A program made the position numbers and the translations under genes. The notes under the pieces were generated by a model that saw only the letters and a list, made by a program, of their open reading frames with translations, was not told the DNA's origin and searched no databases. From Clostridia bacterium (GTDB taxonomy: Bacteria; Bacillota; Clostridia; Oscillospirales; QAKW01), in contig JAGBEI010000014.1 of assembly GCA_017937065.1 (NCBI GenBank), positions 1 through 64,000 of the forward strand: a DNA stretch of 64,000 nucleotides, read 5' to 3'. Positions within the stretch are counted from its first letter, which is position 1. Each line of letters starts with the position of its first letter. This document shows positions 16,961 to 25,999 of this stretch, piece after piece.

Positions 16961-18073
16961 TCAACCTATAACATATACATTGACGGTTCTTCTGCCGAAG
17001 CTATAGCATTCGCTTTCACTCTCAAGAAAAATATCAATTTTATTTCCCTTTATAGCGCCGCCCGTATCTGCCGCAACAGCGCTGCCGTAAATGTATCTGC
17101 CGTCAGAGGTCTCGATATAAAGCTTGGTTCCCAGCGGTATAACGCTGGGGTCAACCGCAACAACGCCGCGGTAAGGACGAATACCGGTAGCCGTGCGGTT
17201 TCCGCCGTCATCCCCGTAGGTATACGCCGTTGCAGTCATTGTATAGACAGCCTTATAGCTCGAAGGTGTGGAGGAGGTCGTTATCTGAGGTTTTTTCTTT
17301 GTTCCGACAAGAACAACTTTATTTACCGCCTCCTTGACGGTCTGCTCGCTCACAAGACTGCGCTCGCTCTCTTCACCGTCTATATAAGTCACGGCATAAG
17401 TATATTCCACCTTGCCGTTTTCACCCTGTGTTTTTACCTTTGTCTGACCGACATACAGCTCATCGGTATTGACCTTTTCCGTCTCATATTCTATAGTCTC
17501 GGTCTCCTTGACGGTTGCCGACGAGACACGGCTAATCTCGATAACCGCGTTATCCTCCAGCACCGTATCAAGTGAAACGCTCACAATATCCTCATCGGAT
17601 ACGGAAATTTCCGCCTTTTCAAGCACATCACGAACAGGTGCCTTTACTGTCTTTAAGGTAACCTGTGCACCGTCCGCCTTTACAGTAACGTAAAACGCGC
17701 GGTCAATATATACGCAGCTGCCCTGTGCCGTTACGCTGTCGCCGTCGTAAACCTCAACGCCGGCAAGCTCAAGCCACTGCCCGATGTCATTTTTAAGCGT
17801 CGTAAATGACGAAAGCTCTTCACCGTCAACAAAAACGGTGACTTCGTTTCTTTTTATAAATACCACTGACGTCAGCATCACCGTTGCGGTCAGTGCCGCA
17901 GCGAAGGTGAGCATGATTTTGTGACGTTTTGCAAACGATACGGTCTTTAAATTCTTTATTCCCTTTAATCTGTCAGCAGTTTTACTGAATATATCGAAGG
18001 CTTTGTCAAATACTTTTTTAAGATTAGCTTTGCATATGCCCGTCGCCTTTTTAACAAGCGATTTAATGTCCAT
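16961..18073 (-). CDS. YabE/Rpf-like cell-wall protein (DUF348, G5, 3D domains)
   Basis: This 370-residue protein has a membrane anchor or signal at residues 50-72 after a long basic cytoplasmic leader. Two DUF348 ubiquitin-like segments follow (VTVFVDGEELSSFTTLKND and YVTVKADGAQVTLKT), then a G5 domain (TETIEYETEKVNTDELYVG to the TKKK end). The C-terminal 3D domain (YTMTATAYTYGDDGG, VAVDPSVIPLG, ADTGGAIKGNKIDIF) has the three conserved Asp. Such proteins are muralytic or cell-wall-remodelling factors. Its 5' region has a good promoter and three WalR-like boxes, fitting control by a cell-wall stress system. Confidence 0.88.
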   Translation of the reverse strand: MDIKSLVKKATGICKANLKKVFDKAFDIFSKTADRLKGIKNLKTVSFAKRHKIMLTFAAALTATVMLTSVVFIKRNEVTVFVDGEELSSFTTLKNDIGQWLELAGVEVYDGDSVTAQGSCVYIDRAFYVTVKADGAQVTLKTVKAPVRDVLEKAEISVSDEDIVSVSLDTVLEDNAVIEISRVSSATVKETETIEYETEKVNTDELYVGQTKVKTQGENGKVEYTYAVTYIDGEESERSLVSEQTVKEAVNKVVLVGTKKKPQITTSSTPSSYKAVYTMTATAYTYGDDGGNRTATGIRPYRGVVAVDPSVIPLGTKLYIETSDGRYIYGSAVAADTGGAIKGNKIDIFLESESECYSFGRRTVNVYVIG

Positions 18074-18107
18074 AAAAAACTCCTTTTTGTTTTGTAAAGA
18101 CCGAATG

Positions 18108-18135
18108 ATTACAAATCGATTACAAAACTGTTACA
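18108..18135 (-). promoter_or_regulatory. Triple WalR-like box
   Basis: On the minus strand, TGTAAC, TGTAAT and TGTAAT (18130-18135, 18119-18124, 18108-18113) are separated by exactly 5 nt each. This matches the WalR/YycF consensus TGTWAH-N5-TGTWAH with a third unit. The array begins at about the predicted transcription start, so binding there would be expected to repress rather than activate. The regulator itself is not in the window. Confidence 0.55.
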
Positions 18136-18136
18136 C

Positions 18137-18165
18137 ATTGTAGCAGAAACCCGCGAAAAAATCAA
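18137..18165 (-). promoter_or_regulatory. Sigma-A promoter of the G5/3D gene
   Basis: On the minus strand, TTGATT (18160-18165), a 17-nt spacer and TACAAT (18137-18142) lie about 64 nt upstream of the ATG. The rest of the 297-nt gap up to 18370 holds an AT-rich stretch and a TTGACA at 18313 for the rightward lipoprotein gene, with no clear -10. No riboswitch was recognised. Confidence 0.7.
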
Positions 18166-18370
18166 GTCTTTTTTCAGTTTTGTTACTACTACGAAACTAA
18201 TTATATACAGATTTTTGCCTTTTTATTCTTCTTTACATTATATTAAGGATAATATTTACATGTTAATAAAAAAACGGTAACGGTTTTTCGCGTGGATTTT
18301 CTCATCGGTACATGTTGACATTTGACCGCGGTTATTGTAATCTTTAAATATAATATAAGGAGTGTATCAG

Positions 18371-19285
18371 ATGAAGCTTAAACGAATTTTTTGTTTTATA
18401 ATAATTTTAGCGATGATGACGGCGCTTTTCAGCTGTTCAAGGCAGCAGGAGCTGACAGAAGACGAGCCTGAGCCCTACACGCCGCCGGCGCCTCAAAGCG
18501 TCACCGTTACCGATTCGGACGGCAGAACGGTTACCACCTCCCAAACAAACGGAGATATTGTATCGGTAGGATATGAGGCGACCTCACTGCTTATCGCGCT
18601 CGGAGCAAAAGGCAGAATAACAGGCGCGCAAATGCAGGACGATTCCCTGCCTCTTATAAAAAAAGCATACCCTGAAATTGAAAATTTACCCGCCGTCACA
18701 GACAAAAGCGGCAAAATACTTACAGACAAAATAAAGGAGTTAAATCCCGGGCTTGTCATTCTGACAGGCGATTATGCCTCGCATCTTGAGGAGCTGGAGC
18801 AAGCAGGTCTTACCGTTGCAGTAGTGAGATTTGAGACGGTAGAGCAGGTAAAAAGCTCGGCTGAGCTGATAGGCCGCCTGTCCAACACAGATCAGACAGC
18901 CGAGCAGCTGAGCGCATTTTACGACAGCTCGCTTACGCGGTTGAAAACGCTCACAATGACAGAGGATAAAAAGACGGTGACGGTTTACAATGACGACCCG
19001 TTGCTTACGGCGCTTCTGTCATATCTCAACTGTGATATCTCGCCTCAGGGCGACTATACAGTGGCAAGAGCTGCGGACAATATAAGCGGCGCAATAACCG
19101 CTCCGTGCAAAATTGAGCCGTGGGACGAGCCGTCTGTCGCTTTGGTGCTGGGACTGTACTGGTACGCCTGCGAGCTTTTCCCCGACGCAGTATCTGTCGA
19201 TGAAGTAACACAAAAAGCAATAAATTTCTATTCGGATTTTTACGGTGTTAAATTTACAGCCGCAGACCTGGGAATAAATGCTTAA
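18371..19285 (+). CDS. ABC-type solute-binding lipoprotein (iron/cobalamin family), orphan
   Basis: This 304-residue lipoprotein has signal sequence KLKRIFCFIIILAMMTALFSC with lipobox LFSC. A Peripla_BP_2-type fold follows (DGRTVTTSQTNGDIVSVGYEA, then LNPGLVILTGDYASHLEELEQAG), as in iron-siderophore, heme and B12 binding proteins. The ATG with GGAG eight nt upstream is preferred over the GTG at 18362. No permease or ATPase gene is adjacent, so it either serves a transporter encoded elsewhere or has another ligand-sensing role. The C-terminal lobe (IEPWDEPSVALVLGLYWYACELFP) is less typical. Confidence 0.78.
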   Translation: MKLKRIFCFIIILAMMTALFSCSRQQELTEDEPEPYTPPAPQSVTVTDSDGRTVTTSQTNGDIVSVGYEATSLLIALGAKGRITGAQMQDDSLPLIKKAYPEIENLPAVTDKSGKILTDKIKELNPGLVILTGDYASHLEELEQAGLTVAVVRFETVEQVKSSAELIGRLSNTDQTAEQLSAFYDSSLTRLKTLTMTEDKKTVTVYNDDPLLTALLSYLNCDISPQGDYTVARAADNISGAITAPCKIEPWDEPSVALVLGLYWYACELFPDAVSVDEVTQKAINFYSDFYGVKFTAADLGINA

Positions 19286-19317
19286 ATACACATGCTTAAA
19301 GGAAATACATATTAAAT

Positions 19318-21324
19318 ATGGATATGAGAGGGAAAGTTCTGACTAAAACCGGTACCGCGCTGCCGGGCGTTGCAGTAAGCAACGGAAGACATATCTGCCG
19401 TACAAACGACGATGGCGGATTCTGCCTGCCGTACTGGGAAAAGTCGGCTGCCGTTTTTGTAATGCTTCTCACAAACGGACAGGATGACTGGTACATACTT
19501 ACCGAGAACCACAGTGAGGATTACATATTTTATATAGAGCCTTCGGAAATATCCGCAGAAAACTTCTGTTTTCTGCATATGTCCGATACAGAAATCGAAA
19601 ATATACGGCAATGTATCTTTATGCCTGACGTACAGAAGGCTGTTACTGAAAATAAGCCTGCTTTTTTGATAAATACAGGCGACCTGTGCCGTGCCGACGG
19701 TGTAAAGCTTCATATCAGACATATGAACAGCCGCACTGCGGGCTGTCCCGTGCGCTACACTATAGGAAACCATGATTTTCTCGAAGGCCCGTACGGTGAA
19801 TATGCTTATGAACGGCTATACGGACCGCTGTGGTACTCCTTCGACTGCGGGAATATCCATTTTGCAGCAGCGCCGATTGCAAAAGGAGATTTCCCATCGG
19901 GCTATGACGAGGAGGATTTCTGGCTTTGGCTTGAAAAAGACCTTGAAATGATGAAGCCGGGTCAAAAAGCAGTAATATTCGGTCACACTCACTGCAAAGA
20001 TCTGCGTCAGTTCAGACCCGAAATAGGCGGCAGGGTGTACGACCTTCGGGAAGCAGGTCTTATAGCCTGGATTTTCGGTCATTACCATATTCACAGCGTA
20101 AACGAAAGTGCGGGAATACTTAATATCTGCACTGCACAGCCGCATTGCGGCGGAATTGACTCATCCCCAAGCGGGATACGCAGGATAAACATAAACGGCA
20201 GCGTACTGTCTACTGACATAATCTTCAGCGCAAAGACCTATACCCCCGATACGGCGGAGTGGGAAACATCGCTGCCCGGACATATTCAGTTCTGCGATCC
20301 GTTAAAGTGGAACGACTGCGTTATCATATGTACAAACGACGACGGATACCCTAAAAAGTGCGGTATCTTCTGCCTTGACGGAAACGGTGAAATCAAATGG
20401 CGCCTTATGACAGAAAACGGTTTTCGCGGTGCCGCGGCAATATACGAGGGAAAACTGTACGCTCAGGACAGCGCAGGAATGCTGTATTGCCTTGACCCGT
20501 CAAACGGTGAGCTGATATGGAAAACACAAACAAAACTTAAGCCGATAGGCGATACGCGCATGTCTGTCACCGCCGGAGGCGGGAAAGTTTTCGGCGGCTG
20601 CCCCGGACTGATACAGGCATTTGATGCAGAAAGCGGCGTACCGGTTTGGTGTGCGCAGGAACTTTACAGCGAAAACTCACCCGCCGACCAAATATACGAC
20701 GCGGAAAACGGCAGGTTAATTGTAAGCGCGCATTGGAATTGTCTGTATGCCATAAATGCAGAAGACGGAAAAATATGCTGGAAGCAGGTATGGGACTCCG
20801 CGCCCGGCTTTCCATGTCCCGCCTGGTTTCGCTCCTCTGCTCCGCTTTTGCATGACGGACTGATCTACGGCGCGGGAAACATAGGAGCGTTTATTCTTAA
20901 TGCCCGCGACGGTACGCTTATTTTACAGAAAAAGATAGGATGCAATACAGATTCGCGTTCCGCCCCCGTCATGGACAACGAAACACTTTATATGTCAACG
21001 GCAGACAGCGGTGTCTTGGCGCTCGACCCAAAAACGCTTAAAATACTGCGCCGCTTTGAAACTGGTTCTGCCGGAATACATACCGCTCCGTATACTTACG
21101 GAAACATAATGACAGTCGAGAGCCCGCTAACTATAAAGAGTGAGCTTCTGATTTTCGCTGCGTCTGACGGAACTATCTATTTTTATGACAAAAATACGGC
21201 TGTGCTGAAAGAAAAGATACAGTTGGGAGCACCTGCTTTGACAGCACCGATTATAAAAGATACCAGCGTAACAGCGGCGGATTTTTATGCATGTGTCAGA
21301 AAATTTAAGCTTAAAAACATTTAA
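19318..21324 (+). CDS. Calcineurin-like phosphoesterase fused to a PQQ-type beta-propeller
   Basis: This 668-residue, three-part protein has an N-terminal carboxypeptidase-regulatory/MetallophosN-like beta domain (GKVLTKTGTALPGVAVSNG). Residues 85-270 are a metallophosphoesterase with NTGDL, GNHD, GHTH and GHYH. The C-terminal 350 residues are a PQQ-like propeller (LYCLDPSNGELIWKTQ, LYAINAEDGKICWKQ, VLALDPKTL repeats). The usual first metal motif DxH reads SDTE, so that His is missing. No signal peptide is visible, so it is probably cytoplasmic. The substrate is unknown. It is 32 nt after the lipoprotein gene and probably shares its transcript. Confidence 0.8.
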   Translation: MDMRGKVLTKTGTALPGVAVSNGRHICRTNDDGGFCLPYWEKSAAVFVMLLTNGQDDWYILTENHSEDYIFYIEPSEISAENFCFLHMSDTEIENIRQCIFMPDVQKAVTENKPAFLINTGDLCRADGVKLHIRHMNSRTAGCPVRYTIGNHDFLEGPYGEYAYERLYGPLWYSFDCGNIHFAAAPIAKGDFPSGYDEEDFWLWLEKDLEMMKPGQKAVIFGHTHCKDLRQFRPEIGGRVYDLREAGLIAWIFGHYHIHSVNESAGILNICTAQPHCGGIDSSPSGIRRININGSVLSTDIIFSAKTYTPDTAEWETSLPGHIQFCDPLKWNDCVIICTNDDGYPKKCGIFCLDGNGEIKWRLMTENGFRGAAAIYEGKLYAQDSAGMLYCLDPSNGELIWKTQTKLKPIGDTRMSVTAGGGKVFGGCPGLIQAFDAESGVPVWCAQELYSENSPADQIYDAENGRLIVSAHWNCLYAINAEDGKICWKQVWDSAPGFPCPAWFRSSAPLLHDGLIYGAGNIGAFILNARDGTLILQKKIGCNTDSRSAPVMDNETLYMSTADSGVLALDPKTLKILRRFETGSAGIHTAPYTYGNIMTVESPLTIKSELLIFAASDGTIYFYDKNTAVLKEKIQLGAPALTAPIIKDTSVTAADFYACVRKFKLKNI

Positions 21325-21329
21325 TTATA

Positions 21330-21362
21330 AAAACTCTGCGCGATATAATGCCGCAGAGTTTT
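21330..21362 (+). terminator. Rho-independent terminator upstream of cotJ
   Basis: An 11-bp perfect stem (AAAACTCTGCG with 21352-21362) is followed by ATTTTTATT. It ends the lipoprotein-phosphoesterase transcript and isolates the cotJ operon. Confidence 0.85.
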
Positions 21363-21386
21363 ATTTTTATTAAAAAAAGAAAATTA

Positions 21387-21416
21387 TTGACATACAAGGG
21401 AGAGTGAACGTAGTAT
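21387..21416 (+). promoter_or_regulatory. cotJ operon promoter candidate (sigma-E-like -10, or sigma-A)
   Basis: CATACAAG at 21391-21398 matches seven of eight bases of the sigma-E -10 consensus CATACAAT, fitting mother-cell expression of cotJ in Bacillus; the -35 region is weak. The overlapping TTGACA (21387-21392) with TAGTAT (21411-21416) at 18 nt is an alternative sigma-A reading. Confidence 0.4.
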
Positions 21417-21436
21417 AAACAGAAAGGAGCCTTCAA

Positions 21437-21703
21437 ATGAATAATATAAATAAAATTTACTCTATGTCACCGCCGGGGCTTATGCGACCCGACAGCGATG
21501 ATATGTCTGTTGACAACACAACCGCCGCTCCCGAGGAAGCGAGACCGGAACCAATGCGCAGCTGTATCGATGAGATGCCGCTTGCAATGGCATACGTACC
21601 GAGACAGAAGTGGCAGAATATATATGAGAACAGCAAGGCGGTCATGCGCGGCACTATTTTCAGCGATCTTGACCTGCCGTTCAAAGGAGCGGGAAAAAGA
21701 TGA
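21437..21703 (+). CDS. cotJA: Spore coat protein CotJA
   Basis: This 88-residue spore coat-associated protein is the first gene of the cotJABC operon. The C-terminal half (LAMAYVPRQKWQNIYENSKAVMRGTIFSDLDLPF) is the conserved CotJA core; the N-terminal 45 residues are variable. CotJA is a small mother-cell coat protein needed to assemble CotJC in Bacillus. The ribosome site AAAGGAG is good, and the end overlaps cotJB by 4 nt (ATGA). Confidence 0.9.
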   Translation: MNNINKIYSMSPPGLMRPDSDDMSVDNTTAAPEEARPEPMRSCIDEMPLAMAYVPRQKWQNIYENSKAVMRGTIFSDLDLPFKGAGKR

Positions 21704-21963
21704 CAGACAGAGAAAAAGCACTTATGCGCGTACAGACCAGTGCCTTTGCCGTAACTGAGGCGACACTGTTTCTGGATACGCACCCGGGCAGCCGCGAGGC
21801 GCTTGACTACTATCATAAAGCAGTTAACGAATATAACGACGCAGTAAATATCTTTATTACAAACTTCGGTCCGCTTGAGGCAACTCAGGTCAAGAGCCGT
21901 GACAACTGGACGTGGACAGAGGGATGTATGCCGTGGGAGGGCGAATGCAATGTGGAATTATGA
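21700..21963 (+). CDS. cotJB: Spore coat protein CotJB
   Basis: This 87-residue CotJB protein has the typical start REKALMRVQTSAFAVTEATLFLDTHP, the middle ALDYYHKAVNEYNDAVN and the C-terminal WTWTEGCMPWEGEC. It is a coat component made with CotJA and CotJC. It overlaps cotJA by 4 nt and cotJC by 14 nt, so the three are translated together. It is complete. Confidence 0.9.
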   Translation: MTDREKALMRVQTSAFAVTEATLFLDTHPGSREALDYYHKAVNEYNDAVNIFITNFGPLEATQVKSRDNWTWTEGCMPWEGECNVEL

Positions 21964-22540
21964 AAAACGGCTTCAGTACCCTGTAAGAATAAAAAAGCCG
22001 GACGGTATGGCGGCTAAAATTATAATAACTCAATTTGGAGGACCGGACGGCGAGCTTGCGGCTTCACAGCGATATCTGTCGCAACGGTATTCCATGCCCT
22101 ACGGAGATGTAGCGGGGCTTTTAACGGATATCGGAACGGAGGAGCTTGCGCACGTAGAAATGATTTGCGCGATTGTCCGCCAGCTTACAAAGGATTTAAC
22201 AATAGAACAGATTGAGGAAGCGGGACTTGCGCCGTATTTCGTCGACCATACGGTGGGTCTGTGGCCGCAGTCTGCCGGCGGCGTTCCGTTCTCTGCGACG
22301 GTTTTCCAATCAAAGGGCGACCCGATAACAGACCTGACCGAAGACCTTGCAGCAGATGGCACGACCTTGTATGAACAAACCGCATTTTCAAAATGCCGCA
22401 AACCCTTGATTTTACTGGGTTTTTGCCACTTTTCAAGGTCGTACAAGCCTTTTCATCCTGCAACCGCACAAGAACAACTTGTCACAAAAAATAATCAAAA
22501 TCACGATAGGACAAGCTGTTTTCAAGAAAAATCACATTAA
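21950..22540 (+). pseudogene. cotJC: CotJC N-terminal part, split by the inserted element
   Basis: The first 135 codons (21950-22356) encode the N-terminal two thirds of CotJC, a spore-coat manganese-catalase-family protein. They include GELAASQRY and GTEELAHVEM, which carry three of the five di-manganese ligands. From 22357 the frame reads element DNA and adds 61 unrelated residues before stopping at 22540. The missing C-terminal part is at 39070-39273. The 11-bp repeat CTTGCAGCAGA ends inside the codon of the fourth expected ligand, the Glu of EQKAR, which becomes Asp in the unexcised frame. The start is the ATG overlapping cotJB. Confidence 0.93.
22346..22356 (+). repeat. Left attachment repeat (attL core)
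   Basis: CTTGCAGCAGA is identical to 39070-39080. The flanking bases differ (C/T here against G/G at the right), so the shared core is exactly 11 bp. The codons are CTT GCA GCA GA. Confidence 0.9.
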
Positions 22541-22592
22541 AAACTCGGTGTTCACCACTTCCTTGTTTGGATGATTCGAACACCGATTTTTG
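22540..22592. terminator. Hairpin terminator between split cotJC and the helicase gene
   Basis: The inverted repeat CTCGGTGTTC and GAACACCGAT has T-rich outer arms and a long loop (about 24 nt). It can end both the rightward cotJ transcript inside the element and the leftward defence operon. Confidence 0.6.
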
Positions 22593-22623
22593 TATGTTTT
22601 AAGAAATTTTGTAATTGAAAGAA

Positions 22624-25600
22624 TCAGCTTTCTTTGATTAAATTCTTAATGATATCCAAGCTAATTCTACTCTTTTTTTCTTCATTAAATCCACTGATAA
22701 CACTTTCCATTGTATCCGCACTCCAATAAATTTTAAGCTTTTCTTTTGTACGTGTAATAGCAGTATAGAAAATGCCATGCGAAATCCGCTCTGAATTGCT
22801 ATTGGGTATGACTATTTTGATTGAGTTGTATTCCAAGCCCTGTGCCTTGTGTATTGATACAGCATAGGCCAATTGGAATGGAACGACAGATTTCATTCTA
22901 GCAATTTCATACTCCTCATCGGTTTGACCATCATCGTTTGCATATACTGAGAATTTAATCCGTGTAGAGTCATCCGTTCTTGAAACAATCTCCAAGTCCG
23001 TTCCTCTTGTTTTAAGGGCAGTCAAGACAATTGGTATATCAATAGTAAACACTATACTATTCAAATTACTTTGAATATCAACAATGATTCCTTTTAAATT
23101 GTTATACAACATAGGAAATCTTTTGCTTTCATTAAAGAGAATCGGATCTCCTATTTTATACTTCCATTCCGACCAGTAATATGCTTTTTGATTTGGATTA
23201 GCATCTTGAAAGTAACTATTAATACTATTCAAACCAAATTTACCGTCGTAGTTTAAGCACAAAACAACTTCATCATCATCTTGCCTTATAAAAATGTTTT
23301 TTCCGATATCCTCAGAAAATGGACCATTAATAACCAATTTTTCAGTGATTATTGGCTTTAAAAATCTGACTTCTTCCCATAGATCTTTGATTTTAGGCTT
23401 GTTTGTCCGCCAAGTATTGTCGAGTTCTATAACTGCACTTTCAGGAAGGATTTCTTTCGCGTAGAAAAACCAGTTACCAAAATCAATAGATTCAATTTGG
23501 TATATGTCACCAGCAAATACTAACAATGATTCGCCACTAACTTTTTCCAATAGTTTCACCATGGTTCTATTATCTATGGTGCTACATTCATCGACAAAAA
23601 TTATATCATAGTCAGCATCTACATAAGGTTTAACAAAGCTATCAATCCCCATAAACTCATAAGCAAATCCAGGAGACTTGATACGTCTTTTTAAGTTATC
23701 CAAAGCAGTATGAGTTTTAGTTAAAAACAACTTACTATACCCATCCATCATTGTAGAGATGTAATCCATAAGCGTTGTTTTTCCGGTTCCAGCTGCACCA
23801 TAAATCATTAATACTTTTGAATTGACGAACACATTTTTGAGCACCTTTATTTTTGTGTTATCTATATTGTCTTGGGCAATTTGAGTAACAAATTTTTGAT
23901 TTGCCTCATATTGACCATCATTACCGGAGGCCGTAGCTTCAATAAGTTTTCTTAAAATGTCGGTTGTGTTTTTAACATATTCATCCAAGTATATGTAATC
24001 ATCATATTCTTTCAGCTCGCAGCCTTGATTTTTATCATATTTTGTAATCCTACTATTATATGCTTGTACCGTCTGCCCAATTTCTGGATTTTCCAATTCT
24101 TCCTTAGAAAAATATAGTTCTCCGGTTGAATCGATTAGATGTTTCATTCGAATATATGGTAAAAATTCTGATATTTGTTTTGTGCCAATAGCACGCAATA
24201 CGTCTCTAGACACCATCTTACCATTAGTCTTTTTGTTAGGCAAATTGTATAAAATCGGATTTCTTATAAAAGGATAACACCCCTTTGAAAGATATACAAC
24301 TTCACTTATAAGCGCATCTTCAACGCTATCAGGGATTAAATCCTCCAACAAATCCTCCCGAAGCTGAATAATTGCGTATCTAACAACATGCTTTCCAAAC
24401 TCCTGTGATTTTTTACCAAATCTATTATGAAGCTTAAGCAACACATCTTTGGTATATGTAGTATTAGTGCTTCCATAAATTTTCTGTACAAGAGTGTTAA
24501 ATTGCTTATCACCCATATCAATAAAATCAAGTAAATTAATACCGGAAATTGTCATAAATTCCATTAAAGATGAGTATTCACCATATTTGCCTGATATTGA
24601 ATGACCAATTCGCAATATCTTTGCAAGCTTATTTAGCGATGCTGGTTCTATTGATACTCTCCAGTTTGTAACAACTTTTATCTTTGAAACATTTTCCCAT
24701 AGAAGAATTTCTGCTTCAGCACACCCAACCTGTATTGAATAGTTTGTTGATATGTCTGTCTTAGAATATACGGTTACTCGATTATACTTTGTTGCATATT
24801 TATCAGCAAGTTGCAGTGTTATCTCAAAATAACGTTCCCTCTCAACATAAAATGTAGTTTTCTTCTGAACATAATATCTATTATAATTTATAGGATTATG
24901 TGTATGCGCAACCTTTTCAATTGAATCTGCTAACAGCTTATTATACTCTTCATCCTCATTCTTAACACCTCGTGGAAACTCCTCCAAATTATCCAAGACA
25001 AATATCTGAAATACTTTTTGTAGATAATCTCTTATTTTCCAGAGAAAATTATAATATTTAAGCATCAATCGCTCATATTGTCCATCTTCAGGAACTTTCA
25101 GTCCAATATATCGTAAGCCCTGAAGAAACGTAGCCAAAAATTTGGTTTCAATGTTCAATAAGGATAATTCCCAAGCGACACGAAGATTGGTGGTATCATA
25201 AAATCTCAATGCATTTAACAAGATTGTGCCCCTACACAAATCATTAAGCTCTGTTAAGATTTTTCTTGAGATTTTATCACGAGTTTGATTGAATAAATTA
25301 CCTGTGTTGATCGCATCCGAAATGTTTTCGCACCGATTATAGATCAACCTTACAATATCATCTTTGTCGTATTCTTTAGCCTCCATTTGACTCATATAAG
25401 AATGAGTATCGGCAATAAAATCCAACTTATTGACAAATTCATTCACAGATTCATCAGTGTTTTTAATTTCATCATTTGCTGAAAAATCAATAGTAATGGA
25501 ATCCTGCTCGAAATTGATTGAAGCGATAAACTTAGGCGACATATATTTCCAGAACACTCTCTCTTGTCCTCGTTTGCCACCGTTTAGAACTACAAACAAG

Positions 25601-25944
25601 ATTCCAGGATCGGATGTAACACTATCTGCAATATATGCGGGAAAAGCAAGACTTTGCAACTGATATTTAAAGACACCATCAGCATTTATCCTTTCAATGC
25701 TTGTACCTTTTATTTGCACCGAAAAGTTCTGCTTAGGCCTTCTAGTAGTTTCTGGATCTGTCACGAGCTCAAAATGTCCATCAATGTTTGGGTATGTATC
25801 ATTACAAGCAAAACCATTATGTGCAATTTTTCCACCACAACGCAAAAAAGAATTGAGTGTTGCTACTGCATTTCTGTCGTCGTCTGAACGCAGAGTATGA
25901 GTCTTTATATGCCTTTGAATTTGTTCTTTTGTAATCTTGCCCAT
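22624..25944 (-). CDS. DUF4365-superfamily 1 helicase fusion protein
   Basis: This 1106-residue protein has an N-terminal DUF4365-like domain (HFELVTDPETT, FSVQIKGTS, ILFVVLNGG), a fold related to PD-(D/E)xK nucleases. A long helical middle follows, then a C-terminal RecD/UvrD-type superfamily 1 ATPase with Walker A GAAGTGKTTL, Walker B DIIFVDECSTID, AYAVSIHKAQGLEY (motif V) and FYTAITRTKEKL (motif VI). It is the last gene of the leftward defence operon, 55 nt after hsdR, and is AT-rich. The nuclease-helicase plan and the context suggest a DNA-targeting antiphage role. That role is inferred. Confidence 0.75.
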   Translation of the reverse strand: MGKITKEQIQRHIKTHTLRSDDDRNAVATLNSFLRCGGKIAHNGFACNDTYPNIDGHFELVTDPETTRRPKQNFSVQIKGTSIERINADGVFKYQLQSLAFPAYIADSVTSDPGILFVVLNGGKRGQERVFWKYMSPKFIASINFEQDSITIDFSANDEIKNTDESVNEFVNKLDFIADTHSYMSQMEAKEYDKDDIVRLIYNRCENISDAINTGNLFNQTRDKISRKILTELNDLCRGTILLNALRFYDTTNLRVAWELSLLNIETKFLATFLQGLRYIGLKVPEDGQYERLMLKYYNFLWKIRDYLQKVFQIFVLDNLEEFPRGVKNEDEEYNKLLADSIEKVAHTHNPINYNRYYVQKKTTFYVERERYFEITLQLADKYATKYNRVTVYSKTDISTNYSIQVGCAEAEILLWENVSKIKVVTNWRVSIEPASLNKLAKILRIGHSISGKYGEYSSLMEFMTISGINLLDFIDMGDKQFNTLVQKIYGSTNTTYTKDVLLKLHNRFGKKSQEFGKHVVRYAIIQLREDLLEDLIPDSVEDALISEVVYLSKGCYPFIRNPILYNLPNKKTNGKMVSRDVLRAIGTKQISEFLPYIRMKHLIDSTGELYFSKEELENPEIGQTVQAYNSRITKYDKNQGCELKEYDDYIYLDEYVKNTTDILRKLIEATASGNDGQYEANQKFVTQIAQDNIDNTKIKVLKNVFVNSKVLMIYGAAGTGKTTLMDYISTMMDGYSKLFLTKTHTALDNLKRRIKSPGFAYEFMGIDSFVKPYVDADYDIIFVDECSTIDNRTMVKLLEKVSGESLLVFAGDIYQIESIDFGNWFFYAKEILPESAVIELDNTWRTNKPKIKDLWEEVRFLKPIITEKLVINGPFSEDIGKNIFIRQDDDEVVLCLNYDGKFGLNSINSYFQDANPNQKAYYWSEWKYKIGDPILFNESKRFPMLYNNLKGIIVDIQSNLNSIVFTIDIPIVLTALKTRGTDLEIVSRTDDSTRIKFSVYANDDGQTDEEYEIARMKSVVPFQLAYAVSIHKAQGLEYNSIKIVIPNSNSERISHGIFYTAITRTKEKLKIYWSADTMESVISGFNEEKKSRISLDIIKNLIKES

Positions 25945-25999
25945 TTACTTTCACTCCATTACAATAGGTTTCCTGCTGCTTGGTTTTTTCATCAACAAA

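Noticed and set aside
18074-18370. Cyclic-di-AMP riboswitch before the G5/3D gene
   Set aside because: The predicted 5' leader is only about 60 nt, too short, and lacks the expected conserved segments.
22357-22540. 61-residue extension of the left cotJC fragment as a real domain
   Set aside because: It is element DNA read in the cotJC frame up to the first stop; there is no domain-like pattern.
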